A DNA stretch of 18,586 nucleotides from Bacteroidaceae bacterium (GCA_900765575.1 CAAFRW010000128.1:1-18586), one strand, 5' to 3'. Counted from the stretch's first letter, positions 8,318-16,559 are shown. A program made the numbers and translations. The notes: generated by a model not told the origin, from the letters alone.

Positions 8318-8899
8318 TTATTCCTTGTTAATCTCATCCACAAAACTTTCCGCTTCTCCTTCCGCGTGTTTTTCCGGGTCATAGAGCATTGCCGTGCAAA
8401 TGCAATAACGACGTTCGGTACGCACCAGCACATCGTGGTTGCAGCAACCTTCGCAGCCTTTCCAGAAAGCATCGTCGTCCGTCAGTTCCGCAAACGGAAC
8501 AGGCACATAACCCAACTCGGTATTGATTTTCATCACGGCTCCGCCACTAGTCAGACCAAACAGTTTGGCATGCGGCCAACGCAGACGCGACAAGGTAAAA
8601 GCGGCTTTCTTAATCCTTTTAGCCAACCCTTTGCCTCTGAACTTTTCTACCACAATCAGACCGGAATTGGCTACGTATTGTTTATTTCCCCAGCTTTCTA
8701 TATAGCAAAAACCTGCAAATTCGTTTCCACATAAAGCAATAATTGCTTTCCCCTCTCTCATTTTTTGCGCCACGTACTCATGTGTACGTTTTGCAATACC
8801 TGTACCACGCACTTTCGCTGCCGCAGTAATAGTCTCCAAAATAGTGTCAACGTAAACCTCATGTGAGGCGTCGGCTACCATAACATCTATTTGATCCAT
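8318..8899 (-). CDS. GNAT acyltransferase, probable N-acyl(succinyl)glutamate synthase
   Basis: 193 aa GNAT-fold protein. The acyl-CoA pyrophosphate loop is RGKGLAKR (R88, G91, A93), preceded by the expected beta strand LIVVEKF. The C-terminal third has a cysteine cluster, C149, C152, C153, C166 and C168, that could bind a metal. It sits between argR and argG, 40 and 23 bp away. No classical argA or argJ is visible, so acylating glutamate as the first committed step of arginine synthesis is the natural role. From memory, the B. theta protein at this position was proposed from fitness data to be the missing N-succinylglutamate synthase; I could not check that. GNAT call firm; substrate inferred from context. 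Confidence 0.8.
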   Translation of the reverse strand: MDQIDVMVADASHEVYVDTILETITAAAKVRGTGIAKRTHEYVAQKMREGKAIIALCGNEFAGFCYIESWGNKQYVANSGLIVVEKFRGKGLAKRIKKAAFTLSRLRWPHAKLFGLTSGGAVMKINTELGYVPVPFAELTDDDAFWKGCEGCCNHDVLVRTERRYCICTAMLYDPEKHAEGEAESFVDEINKE

Positions 8900-8939
8900 T
8901 TTTCGTTATTAAAACTTAAACCTTGTATCTGTAAATTCT

Positions 8940-9419
8940 TTATCTTATATTCGGGATAATGGATGAAAGCGCTCTCACCACCTCCCTTTGTTCTATTCCT
9001 TCGCGAATAACCAACAAAATGGTATCATCTCCGGCTATGGTTCCCAGAATTTCATGAAAATCACGATTATCAATATCGTAAGCCAAACTGCTGGCATAGC
9101 CCGGACGAGTTTTAATGACGGCAAGATTTCCCGAGAACTTGATGGAAACGAAACCGGTCTGTATCATCATTTCATTGATTGAATGCATTTCGGTTGTTCG
9201 TTTGTACATGGCATTATTCGGCAGCACATAGACATAACGGCCGCTCATACTGGCTGCTTTCGCAACTTTCAGCCTTTTCAAATCACGTGAAAGAGTTGCC
9301 TGCGTCAACACATATCCGTTATGCGCCAATTCATTCAACAACTCCTCTTGATTACCCACCTCTTTGCTGGATATAATCAACTTGATAGCGTCAAGACGCT
9401 CGCTTTTATCCTGTCTCAT
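8940..9419 (-). CDS. argR: Arginine repressor
   Basis: 159 aa, the normal length for ArgR/AhrC. The N-terminal winged helix-turn-helix includes the recognition segment TQATLSRDLKRL (39-50). The C-terminal oligomerisation and arginine-binding domain has GYASSLAYDID and ILGTIAGDDT, with the D131-D132 pair that contacts arginine in known family structures. It is the first gene of the minus-strand cluster and diverges from rhaB. Two repeated boxes just upstream (9463-9480 and 9514-9531) suggest autoregulation with arginine as co-repressor. Confidence 0.94.
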   Translation of the reverse strand: MRQDKSERLDAIKLIISSKEVGNQEELLNELAHNGYVLTQATLSRDLKRLKVAKAASMSGRYVYVLPNNAMYKRTTEMHSINEMMIQTGFVSIKFSGNLAVIKTRPGYASSLAYDIDNRDFHEILGTIAGDDTILLVIREGIEQREVVRALSSIIPNIR

Positions 9420-9443
9420 TGTATAATTATTCTAATCCGGATG

Positions 9444-9451
9444 CAAAAGTA
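9444..9451 (-). promoter_or_regulatory. Candidate -7 element of the arg operon
   Basis: The minus strand reads TACTTTTG (TAnnTTTG), 25 bases before the argR ATG. The expected -33 region (around 9470-9475) lacks TTTG but overlaps the first candidate ArgR box, which would let ArgR block RNA polymerase. Confidence 0.5.
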
Positions 9452-9462
9452 GGACTTTATTT

Positions 9463-9531
9463 GAATATTCATAGCATAAATGCGGAATATTTTTCTATTT
9501 TTATGCATATATAGAATATTCATTGCATAAA
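9463..9531. promoter_or_regulatory. Candidate ArgR operator pair
   Basis: GAATATTCATAGCATAAA (9463-9480) recurs with one change as GAATATTCATTGCATAAA (9514-9531), 51 bp apart. Each contains a GAATATTC dyad like the TGAAT/ATTCA half-sites of the known ARG box. The second box is also the right arm of TTTTATGCA/TGCATAAAA (9499-9507 and 9524-9532). The first box overlaps the expected -33 region of argR. The binding assignment is inference. Confidence 0.55.
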
Positions 9532-9539
9532 AGTGCATA

Positions 9540-9891
9540 ATGCATAGTGTTTCCTTTATACTGCTTTCTTAATATATAAAGACAGTCCACCTCCTAACCA
9601 CGTTCTTTTCCGGACAGATTGTTTCAATCCGGTATGGTCTGTCTTATACCAATTCTGCTGTGGCAAAAACATCACAGAAGACAACATATCGCATCCGGGA
9701 AGACAGCTTAATGAAGAAATAAGTGATATAAAAAACGAAAAACCGCCTTTTTTAACGATTTTTCATTCAGAAAAAGCAAAAAAGAATATAATAAAATCAG
9801 AAATCGCAATAAGCCTAACAAAGTTTTTACTACTTTTGTTACATCATTTTAGAATTTACCATATAACCACCTTAAAAATAGCATTAACAGT
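9540..9891. other. Leader and control region between argR and rhaB
   Basis: No gene is seen in this stretch. It holds several AAGACAG-like motifs (9579-9585, 9639-9645 on the minus strand, 9678-9684 as AAGACAA, 9700-9706, plus CGGACAG at 9611-9617). It also holds a small dyad, CCGG(ACAG)ATTG-TTT-CAATCCGG, at 9610-9632. The part from about 9720 to 9820 is A-rich. The regulatory sites for rhamnose induction are expected here. Confidence 0.45.
9831..9838 (+). promoter_or_regulatory. Candidate -7 element of the rha operon
   Basis: TACTTTTG matches TAnnTTTG and lies 53 bases before the rhaB ATG. No TTTG is seen about 19 bases upstream (the area reads AAATCGCAAT), which fits a promoter that depends on an activator. 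Confidence 0.5.
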
Positions 9892-11370
9892 ATGAAGGAC
9901 ATGCAATTCTTTGCTGTGGATTTAGGAGCAACCAGCGGCAGAACTATCTTGGGAACCTTATCCGAAGGCAAATTGGATTTAAGAGAGTTAACTCGTTTTC
10001 CCAACAACATTATCGAAACAGGAGGTCATTTCTATTGGGATATTTACGCACTGTACCTCGAAATTATCAAAGGATTAAAAGTAGTAGCTCAAGAGGGCAT
10101 TCAAATTCAATCCATCGGTATTGATACCTGGGGAGTGGATTTTGTATTCGTAGGCAAAGACGGAGCCTTACTCCGCAACCCTTATTGCTACAGAGACCCC
10201 CATACTGTAGGAGCTCCGGAAGAATATTTCACCCATATTTCGCGTGAAAAGGTGTATGATATCACCGGAATTCAAATCATGAACTTCAACTCATTGTTCC
10301 AGCTCTACGCTTTACATCGCGATAAATGTTCGGCCCTCGAAGCTGCCGATAAAATCTTATTTATGCCGGATGCTCTTTCCTATATGCTTACAGGCAATAT
10401 GGTGACGGAATATACCATTGCTTCTACTTCACAAATACTCAATCCGCGTACCAAACGCTTTGAAAAGGAGTTGCTGGATGTAGTCGGCGTAAAAGAAGAA
10501 CAGTTCGGCCGTTTTGTTTTCCCGGGTGAGAAAATCGGAGTGCTAAGCGAAGAGGTACAGAAGTTAACTGGCTTAGGAGAGATTCCGGTAATTGCAGTGG
10601 CAGGACATGATACGGCTTCTGCCGTAGCCGCCGTTCCGGCACAAAACGCACAGTTCGCATACCTTAGCTCCGGTACTTGGTCATTAATGGGTATCGAGGT
10701 GAAAGATGCTATTATTAATAAGGAGAGCTTCGATAAGAACTTCACCAACGAAGGCGGTATAGAAGGAACCACACGTTTCCTGAAAAACATTTGCGGCATG
10801 TGGCTATTGGAACGTTGCCGCAAAGAATGGGAAGTAACCAACAATTACTCTTATCCGGAACTCATTGAAGCGGCTTTAGCCGTTAAGGCATTCCGCAGCC
10901 TCATCAATCCGGATGCACCTTGCTTTGCCAACCCTACTTCTATGATTGAAGCAATTCGTCATTACTGCCGCGAAACCGGCCAGCCCGAACCTGTTAGTTA
11001 CGGAGAAATCACCCGTTGTATTTTCGACAGTCTGGCCTTGCGTTATCGTCAGGTATTCGGTTATATGCAAAACATGGCTCCGTTCAAGATAGAGAAGCTG
11101 CATGTTATCGGCGGAGGTTCACGCAACAACCTTCTCAACCAGTTTACTTGCAATGCCGTAGGTATTCCGGTTACAGCAGGTCCATCGGAAGGAACGGCTA
11201 TCGGTAACATCATGCTACAGGCCAAAGCATCCGGATTAGTAGGAAATATTCAGGAAATGAGAAGCCTCATCAGCTCTTCTATCGAACTTGCAAACTTCGT
11301 ACCTGAACACCCGCAGGAGTGGGACGATGCTTACCAGACTTATTTAAAATACTATCGGGAAGATATTTAA
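9892..11370 (+). CDS. rhaB: L-rhamnulokinase
   Basis: 492 aa, FGGY-family carbohydrate kinase. It phosphorylates L-rhamnulose at O-1 with ATP. The phosphate-binding loop VDLGATSGR is at 9-17, the sugar-binding segment GIDTWGVD at 76-83, the likely catalytic base is D240 in VAGHDTAS, and the second phosphate motif is SSGTWSLMG (259-267). The C-terminal adenosine motif is IGGGSRNNLLNQ, followed by GPSEGTAIGN. These features mark RhaB rather than xylulo- or glycerol kinase. It is the first gene of the operon, followed after 99 bp by rhaA. A second ATG three codons in could also serve as the start. Confidence 0.94.
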   Translation: MKDMQFFAVDLGATSGRTILGTLSEGKLDLRELTRFPNNIIETGGHFYWDIYALYLEIIKGLKVVAQEGIQIQSIGIDTWGVDFVFVGKDGALLRNPYCYRDPHTVGAPEEYFTHISREKVYDITGIQIMNFNSLFQLYALHRDKCSALEAADKILFMPDALSYMLTGNMVTEYTIASTSQILNPRTKRFEKELLDVVGVKEEQFGRFVFPGEKIGVLSEEVQKLTGLGEIPVIAVAGHDTASAVAAVPAQNAQFAYLSSGTWSLMGIEVKDAIINKESFDKNFTNEGGIEGTTRFLKNICGMWLLERCRKEWEVTNNYSYPELIEAALAVKAFRSLINPDAPCFANPTSMIEAIRHYCRETGQPEPVSYGEITRCIFDSLALRYRQVFGYMQNMAPFKIEKLHVIGGGSRNNLLNQFTCNAVGIPVTAGPSEGTAIGNIMLQAKASGLVGNIQEMRSLISSSIELANFVPEHPQEWDDAYQTYLKYYREDI

Positions 11371-11469
11371 AAGAACAACGACTGAAGAAGAAGAGATTCT
11401 TAGTAACTCTTCCTCTTGAAACAAATACAATAAGAATAACATAAATATTAACTCATAAATTGAATTATC

Positions 11470-12723
11470 ATGAAAGAAGAATTGATTAAGAAAGCGTATG
11501 ACATTGCCAAAGAACGCTATGCAACCCTTGGCATAGATACAGAAAAAGTATTGGATACTCTCCAGAAGATTCAAATATCCATGCACTGCTGGCAAACTGA
11601 CGATGTTGTTGGCTTCGAGCCTAAAGCAGGTGCTTTATCGGGTGGAATACAGACTACCGGAAATTATCCGGGAAAAGCACGCAACATTGACGAAGTACGC
11701 AAAGACTTGGAATTTGCTATGTCTTTGTTACCTGCCAAACAACGTGTCAATCTCCACGAAATCTATGGAGACTTCCAAGGTAAGTTCGTTGACCGCGACC
11801 AATGCACCATCGAACTGTTTAAGAGTTGGATGGAATGGGCAGACGCTCAAGGCATAAAGCTGGACTTCAATTCTTCGTCTTTCTCTCACTCGAAAAGCGG
11901 TAACCTTTCTCTCTCCAACCCGGATAAAGGTATCCGTGATTTCTGGATTGAACATACAAAACGTTGCCGCGAAATAGCTGACGAAATTGGTAAACACCAG
12001 AATGATACCTGCTACATGAACCTTTGGGTACACGACGGAAGTAAGGATATCACACTGAACCGTATGAGATATCGTGAACTATTTAACGATTCACTCGACC
12101 AGATATTTGCCGTGAAATACGACCACATGAAGACTGGTCTGGAGAGCAAAGTATTTGGTATCGGACTGGAGCACTATACTGTAGGTTCTAACGAATTCTG
12201 CATGGGTTATGCTACCAAACACCAAACATACCTCACCATCGATACCGGACACTATCATCCAACCGAAGTGGCAGCCGACAAGGTTTCGTCAGCCCTGCTT
12301 TTCGTTCCGGGACTTATCCTGCACGTGAGCCGTCCTATCCGCTGGGATTCCGATCATGTAACATTGATGGACGATGCCACCACCGAACTCTTTCAGGAAC
12401 TTGTCCGCTGCGATGCACTCGACCGTACCGCCATTGCACTTGACTACTTTGATGCTTCTATCAACCGTATCGGCGCTTACGTTATCGGTACCCGTGCCGC
12501 TCAGAAGAGTTTATTGCGTGCATTACTGGAACCATTGGCTACCCTGCGCAAATATGAAGCAGAAGAAAAAGGTTTCCAGCGTCTTGCCTTACTTGAAGAA
12601 GCCAAAGCATTGCCTTGGAATGCCGTATGGGATATGTTCTGCTTAAAGAACAATGTACCAGTTGGTGAAGAGTTCATTCCGGAGATTGAAAAATACGAAG
12701 CTGACGTTACTTCCAAGAGATAA
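11470..12723 (+). CDS. rhaA: L-rhamnose isomerase
   Basis: 417 aa, matching the usual 419 aa of the family. It interconverts L-rhamnose and L-rhamnulose in the cytoplasm. The metal ligands known for this TIM-barrel enzyme are all in place: E234 (GLEHY), D258 and H261 (IDTGHYH), H285 (LHVSRP), D293 and D295 (RWDSDHV) and D325 (ALDYFDAS), so it should be active with manganese or a similar metal. It lies between rhaB and rhaT on the same strand. A 158-bp spacer with a hairpin follows. Confidence 0.96.
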   Translation: MKEELIKKAYDIAKERYATLGIDTEKVLDTLQKIQISMHCWQTDDVVGFEPKAGALSGGIQTTGNYPGKARNIDEVRKDLEFAMSLLPAKQRVNLHEIYGDFQGKFVDRDQCTIELFKSWMEWADAQGIKLDFNSSSFSHSKSGNLSLSNPDKGIRDFWIEHTKRCREIADEIGKHQNDTCYMNLWVHDGSKDITLNRMRYRELFNDSLDQIFAVKYDHMKTGLESKVFGIGLEHYTVGSNEFCMGYATKHQTYLTIDTGHYHPTEVAADKVSSALLFVPGLILHVSRPIRWDSDHVTLMDDATTELFQELVRCDALDRTAIALDYFDASINRIGAYVIGTRAAQKSLLRALLEPLATLRKYEAEEKGFQRLALLEEAKALPWNAVWDMFCLKNNVPVGEEFIPEIEKYEADVTSKR

Positions 12724-12774
12724 TATTTAGCTCTCCGAGAAGGAATAGATTGATTGCTTCATCAGATATAGTGT

Positions 12775-12818
12775 GAAGAATCTGCTTAGAGTATAATGAG
12801 CTCGAAAGTAGATTCTTC
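12775..12818 (+). promoter_or_regulatory. Hairpin in the rhaA-rhaT spacer
   Basis: Arms GAAGAATCTGCTT (12775-12787) and AAGTAGATTCTTC (12806-12818) form a 13-bp stem with one G-U pair and an 18-base loop. No U-tract follows. It may block 3' exonucleases or partly attenuate transcription, setting the transporter level apart from that of the isomerase. Confidence 0.6.
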
Positions 12819-12881
12819 CATTACAATCTTTCAAACCGCTCTAAATCATTCCCTAACGGCTAAACACTAAACATTTAGATT

Positions 12882-13913
12882 ATGGAAATCATTATAGGAT
12901 TATTGATTATTGCTATCGGTAGTTTCGGACAGAGTAGTTCTTATGTTCCCATCAACAAAATAAAGAAATGGAGCTGGGAGAGTTTCTGGCTGGTACAAGG
13001 CGCTTTTGCCTGGCTTGTATTCCCGCTATTGGGAGCATTGCTGGCAATCCCTGAAGGATACACTTTAATCGACTTATGGAGCGAAGGCGGTGCTTCTACC
13101 TCTATTATATATGGAGTGTTATGGGGTATCGGCGGATTAACGTTCGGATTGGGTATGCGTTATCTGGGTGTAGCACTCGGACAGAGTATCGGTATGGGAA
13201 CATGTTCCGCATTCGGAACCATCTTACCCCCGCTGATGGCTGGAGATGATTTATTCCATGGCAAAGGCCTGCTTCTTTTAGTTGGCGTCTGCATCACATT
13301 GGCCGGTATTGCCGTAATTGGTTATGCAGGAAGCCTCCGCAGCAAAAACATGACTGAAGAAGAAAAGAAAGCCGCTATCAAAGACTTTGCATTAACCAAG
13401 GGATTAATCGTAGCATTTCTTGCCGGTGCAATGAGCGCTTGTTTCAATTTAGGACTTGAAGGCGGTAAGGCCATCCAACAAGTGGCATTAGAGAATGGAG
13501 TAGCTCCACTTTACGCAGGACTTCCTGTTATCTTCCTCGTAACGTTCGGTGGATTCCTTACGAATGCCGCTTATTGTATCCAGCAGAACATCAAACACGG
13601 TACGGGCAAGGAATATTTCAATGTTCCCGGTAACGTATTGGTCAGCAATATCTTGTTCTGTGCCTTAGCCGGTGTACTGTGGTACTCGCAATTCTTCGGA
13701 TTGGCTATGGGAAGAAGCTTCTTACCGCAAGATTCAATACTCTATGCCTTCTCCTGGAGTATCCTCATGTCGTTGAACGTTATTTTCTCCAACGTCTGGG
13801 GAATTATTCTCAAAGAATGGAAGGGAGTCAAATCAAGCACTATCAGCGTATTAGTCATCGGATTGCTTATTCTTATATTATCCATCATCGTTGTGTCTAT
13901 TGCACAACAATAA
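12882..13913 (+). CDS. rhaT: L-rhamnose-proton symporter
   Basis: 343 aa, very hydrophobic, with about ten predicted membrane segments, as in the RhaT family of the drug/metabolite transporter superfamily. The N-terminus (GSFGQSSSYVPINKIKKWSWESFW) and the conserved TFGLGMRYLGVALGQSIGMG region fit RhaT. It imports L-rhamnose with protons across the inner membrane. A charged loop with a run of Lys/Glu (about 150-165) likely faces the cytoplasm. It is followed by rhaD after only 20 bp, so the two are co-transcribed. Confidence 0.94.
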   Translation: MEIIIGLLIIAIGSFGQSSSYVPINKIKKWSWESFWLVQGAFAWLVFPLLGALLAIPEGYTLIDLWSEGGASTSIIYGVLWGIGGLTFGLGMRYLGVALGQSIGMGTCSAFGTILPPLMAGDDLFHGKGLLLLVGVCITLAGIAVIGYAGSLRSKNMTEEEKKAAIKDFALTKGLIVAFLAGAMSACFNLGLEGGKAIQQVALENGVAPLYAGLPVIFLVTFGGFLTNAAYCIQQNIKHGTGKEYFNVPGNVLVSNILFCALAGVLWYSQFFGLAMGRSFLPQDSILYAFSWSILMSLNVIFSNVWGIILKEWKGVKSSTISVLVIGLLILILSIIVVSIAQQ

Positions 13914-13933
13914 TTCATTAAATAAAGTACATT

Positions 13934-14743
13934 ATGAAATCTATTTTAGATAACCGTCCGGCACTTGCCAAAGAGGTGAACAAAGTAGCCGAAGTAGCCG
14001 GATATTTATGGCAGAAAGGCTGGGCCGAACGTAACGGAGGAAACATCACTGTTAACATTACCGAATTTGTTGACGACGAAATCCGCCAGATGCCTGCTAT
14101 CAGTGCAGTAACCCCTATCGGTACCACGTTGCCGAACCTTAAAGGTTGCTATTTCTATTGCAAAGGAACCAATATGCGTATGCGCGACTTGGCCCGTTGG
14201 CCGATGGAGAACGGTTCTATCATCCGCATTCTCGATGATTGCGCCAACTATGTTATCATTGCCGACAATCCGGTACGCCCTACTTCGGAGCTTCCTTCAC
14301 ACTTAAGTGTGCACAATTACCTTATCGGTAAAGGCTCTCCATACAAAGCATCCGTACACACACATCCGATAGAACTGATTGCTCTGACTCACTGCAAGAA
14401 GTATCTGGAAAAAGATGTGGCTACCAAGATGTTATGGAGTATGATTCCGGAAACAAAGGCTTTCTGCCCACGTGGTTTGGGTATCATCCCTTACAAATTG
14501 CCAAGCTCGGTAGAGTTAGCAGATGCTACCATTAAAGAGTTGGAAGACTACGATGTAGTAATGTGGGAAAAACATGGCGTATTTGCCGTAGATTGCGACG
14601 TGATGCAAGCTTTCGACCAGATTGATGTATTGAACAAATCGGCATTAATCTATATCGCTGCCAAAAATATGGGATTTGAACCCGATGGCATGAGCGACGA
14701 ACAAATGAAAGAAATGAGTGTAGCATTCAATTTACCTAAATAA
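13934..14743 (+). CDS. rhaD: Rhamnulose-1-phosphate aldolase
   Basis: 269 aa, class II (zinc) aldolase of the AraD/FucA type. It splits L-rhamnulose 1-phosphate into dihydroxyacetone phosphate and L-lactaldehyde. The residues known from the E. coli enzyme are present: catalytic E119 (TSELPSH) and zinc ligands H142, H144 (VHTHP) and H214 (EKHGVF). The phosphate-binding region AERNGGNIT is at 31-39. It is the last gene of the operon, with the terminator 21 bp after the stop. No lactaldehyde reductase or dehydrogenase gene follows. Confidence 0.95.
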   Translation: MKSILDNRPALAKEVNKVAEVAGYLWQKGWAERNGGNITVNITEFVDDEIRQMPAISAVTPIGTTLPNLKGCYFYCKGTNMRMRDLARWPMENGSIIRILDDCANYVIIADNPVRPTSELPSHLSVHNYLIGKGSPYKASVHTHPIELIALTHCKKYLEKDVATKMLWSMIPETKAFCPRGLGIIPYKLPSSVELADATIKELEDYDVVMWEKHGVFAVDCDVMQAFDQIDVLNKSALIYIAAKNMGFEPDGMSDEQMKEMSVAFNLPK

Positions 14744-14763
14744 CGTTATCCTTTTTAATAATG

Positions 14764-14799
14764 AGCGGGAAGCTGAAGTGATTCAGTTTCCCGCTTTTG
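14764..14799 (+). terminator. Intrinsic terminator of the rha operon
   Basis: A 14-bp stem with one G-U pair (14764-14777 with 14782-14795) is capped by a GTGA tetraloop of GNRA type. The stem base runs into TTTT. This is the clearest rho-independent terminator of the plus-strand operon. Confidence 0.9.
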
Positions 14800-15070
14800 A
14801 TTATAAGAAGTTCCTTATAAAAAAGGAATATCCGGTAACACGTTTACAGGCTCTCCGCTATAACAAAACACACCTTAAAAGTAATATGCTCGATATTTCC
14901 GGATGCTTTTCTCTATGCTATGATTGGAATTACAATCCAATGCTTGTCGTTACAGTTTTGTGTACAGAGTACCCCTTTGGGAAAGCACTCTAAAACACTT
15001 AATAAATTAAGAAGAATAACAGCTTTCTATCCGTTTCACCGGACAGCAATATAATAAAAAGAGCAATTCT
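14800..15070. other. Convergent intergenic region, no gene seen
   Basis: It lies between the rha terminator and the end of the GH28 gene. It has a short dyad TTATAAG-AAGTTC-CTTATAA (14801-14820) and a weak 7-bp hairpin CTATCCG/CGGACAG (15027-15046) that might help end GH28 transcription. No convincing coding sequence or RNA gene is visible, and no remnant of a rhaR-type regulator was recognised. Confidence 0.5.
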
Positions 15071-16486
15071 TTATTTCTTCACTTTCTTTCCATTAATCCA
15101 TAAGTTCTCGAACACCACATCCTTTGCTCCGGTAACCGAGTTAACGCCTTTCTGCACATTATTGAACCGACTATTGGTTACGTGGATATTCTCTATGTTT
15201 GTCTTATCATCGTATCCGGTAATCAACACTCCATATTGGCTCTTCTGACTGGTAACGTTATCCAGATATACATTACGTACCAAAGGAGCAAAACTGCGGT
15301 CGCACTGCTCACGGCTTTCATAAAGCAAATTGATTTTCAGCACCGCTTCACGACATTCGCCCACTTCAATATTCCGGACATAAATATTTTCAATCAAACC
15401 ACCACGGCAATTATTCGTCTTAATGCGGATTACACGCTCCAGATTCGGACTGTCCATCTTACAATTCTCCACAAAGAGATTTCTGTATCCACCGGATATC
15501 TCGCTGCCAATTACCACTCCACCGTGTCCGTCTTTCATCTCACAGTTGCGCACAATGATATTTTCACTTGGCGTATTCCATTTTCTGCCGTCCGCATTTC
15601 GTCCGCTCTTAATAGCGATGCAATCATCCCCCGTATCGAACACACAGTTTTCTATCAACACATTTTTGCATGATTCTGGGTCGCAACCATCCCCATTAGG
15701 CCCGTGGCACAAAATATTCACATTCCGTACAATCAGGCTCTCACAGAAAAGAGGATGGATAACCCAGAACGGAGAGTTTCTCAGCGACACACCTTCAATC
15801 AGCACCGTATGACAACGGTACAAATTAATAAGCTGTGGACGAAGGCCATCTTCTAACGTCATCTGGCGTTTATCTATCGGAGCAAAGGTTTCCGCATAAG
15901 CGAGCAGCTTGTTACGCCCACCATTACGCTGTGCAATCATTCCTTCTTTCCATCCGAAACGTTTCGCATCACCGCACATCGACCACCAAGTCTCGTTACT
16001 TCCCTGTCCGTCGATAATTCCTTTTCCGGTAATGGCAATATTGGTCTCCCCATAAGCATAAATCATAGGATGCAAGTTATAGCAATCCACTCCTTCCCAG
16101 CGGGTCAGTACAGTAGTCGTATATAGATGCTTATCAGGAGAAAACTTTAAATGAGCCCCTTCTTCAAGGTATAAGTTTACATTACTTTTCAAAGTGATAG
16201 GTCCTGTATAGAACTCACCTGCCGGAATCACCACTTTACCTCCGCCGGCCTGACTGCATGTTACAATAGCCAGATTAATAGCTTCGTGGCACAAGTTTTC
16301 GCCTTGAGCTCCCTCTTTCGCACCAAAATCTTTGATATTATATACTCTATCCGGGAAAGAAGTCCTCTTTATCTGTTTCTCTATCTTTTCGCATTCGTTC
16401 CACGCCTGAGCCGGAATCTGCGCACACACATAAGCTGTCCACCCTAACAAGCAACACATACACATCCACTTTCTCATGTTCTTCAA
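15071..16486 (-). CDS. GH28 polygalacturonase-like glycoside hydrolase
   Basis: 471 aa with a signal peptide (basic start, hydrophobic core, likely cleavage after CA before QIPAQ), so it is exported. The body is a right-handed beta-helix of GH28. The full catalytic set of polygalacturonases can be read: N264-x-D266 (GPNGDG), D287-D288 (DTGDDC), H321 (GHGG) and R354-x-K356 (RIK). An N-terminal Pec-lyase-type segment (VYNIKDFGAKEG) is present. It probably hydrolyses galacturonic acid linkages in pectin or trims rhamnogalacturonan oligomers. It is convergent with the rha operon, which would use rhamnose freed from such polymers. Exo or endo action and exact substrate cannot be told. It has its own promoter region. 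Confidence 0.9.
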   Translation of the reverse strand: MKNMRKWMCMCCLLGWTAYVCAQIPAQAWNECEKIEKQIKRTSFPDRVYNIKDFGAKEGAQGENLCHEAINLAIVTCSQAGGGKVVIPAGEFYTGPITLKSNVNLYLEEGAHLKFSPDKHLYTTTVLTRWEGVDCYNLHPMIYAYGETNIAITGKGIIDGQGSNETWWSMCGDAKRFGWKEGMIAQRNGGRNKLLAYAETFAPIDKRQMTLEDGLRPQLINLYRCHTVLIEGVSLRNSPFWVIHPLFCESLIVRNVNILCHGPNGDGCDPESCKNVLIENCVFDTGDDCIAIKSGRNADGRKWNTPSENIIVRNCEMKDGHGGVVIGSEISGGYRNLFVENCKMDSPNLERVIRIKTNNCRGGLIENIYVRNIEVGECREAVLKINLLYESREQCDRSFAPLVRNVYLDNVTSQKSQYGVLITGYDDKTNIENIHVTNSRFNNVQKGVNSVTGAKDVVFENLWINGKKVKK

Positions 16487-16530
16487 ATTAGATTTAGTTA
16501 TATTTTAAAATAGTTTTTCTTATTGCAGCC

Positions 16531-16557
16531 CAAAGATAAAAATAAAACCGGGTTTTA
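16531..16557 (-). promoter_or_regulatory. Candidate GH28 promoter with adjoining palindrome
   Basis: The minus strand has TATCTTTG (16531-16538), a full match to TAnnTTTG, 45 bases before the GH28 ATG. Directly upstream of it lies the perfect dyad TAAAACC-G-GGTTTTA (16543-16557), placed between the -7 and the expected -33 position, where a bound regulator would compete with RNA polymerase or remodel the promoter. No TTTG is seen at -33. Confidence 0.5.
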
Positions 16558-16559
16558 AC

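Noticed and set aside
9420..9891. Riboswitch or T-box in the arg or rha leader
   Set aside because: Leaders are short and AT-rich with no conserved aptamer or T-box motif visible.
14778..14993. 71-codon plus-strand open frame after rhaD
   Set aside because: It begins within the terminator loop and has no recognisable product.
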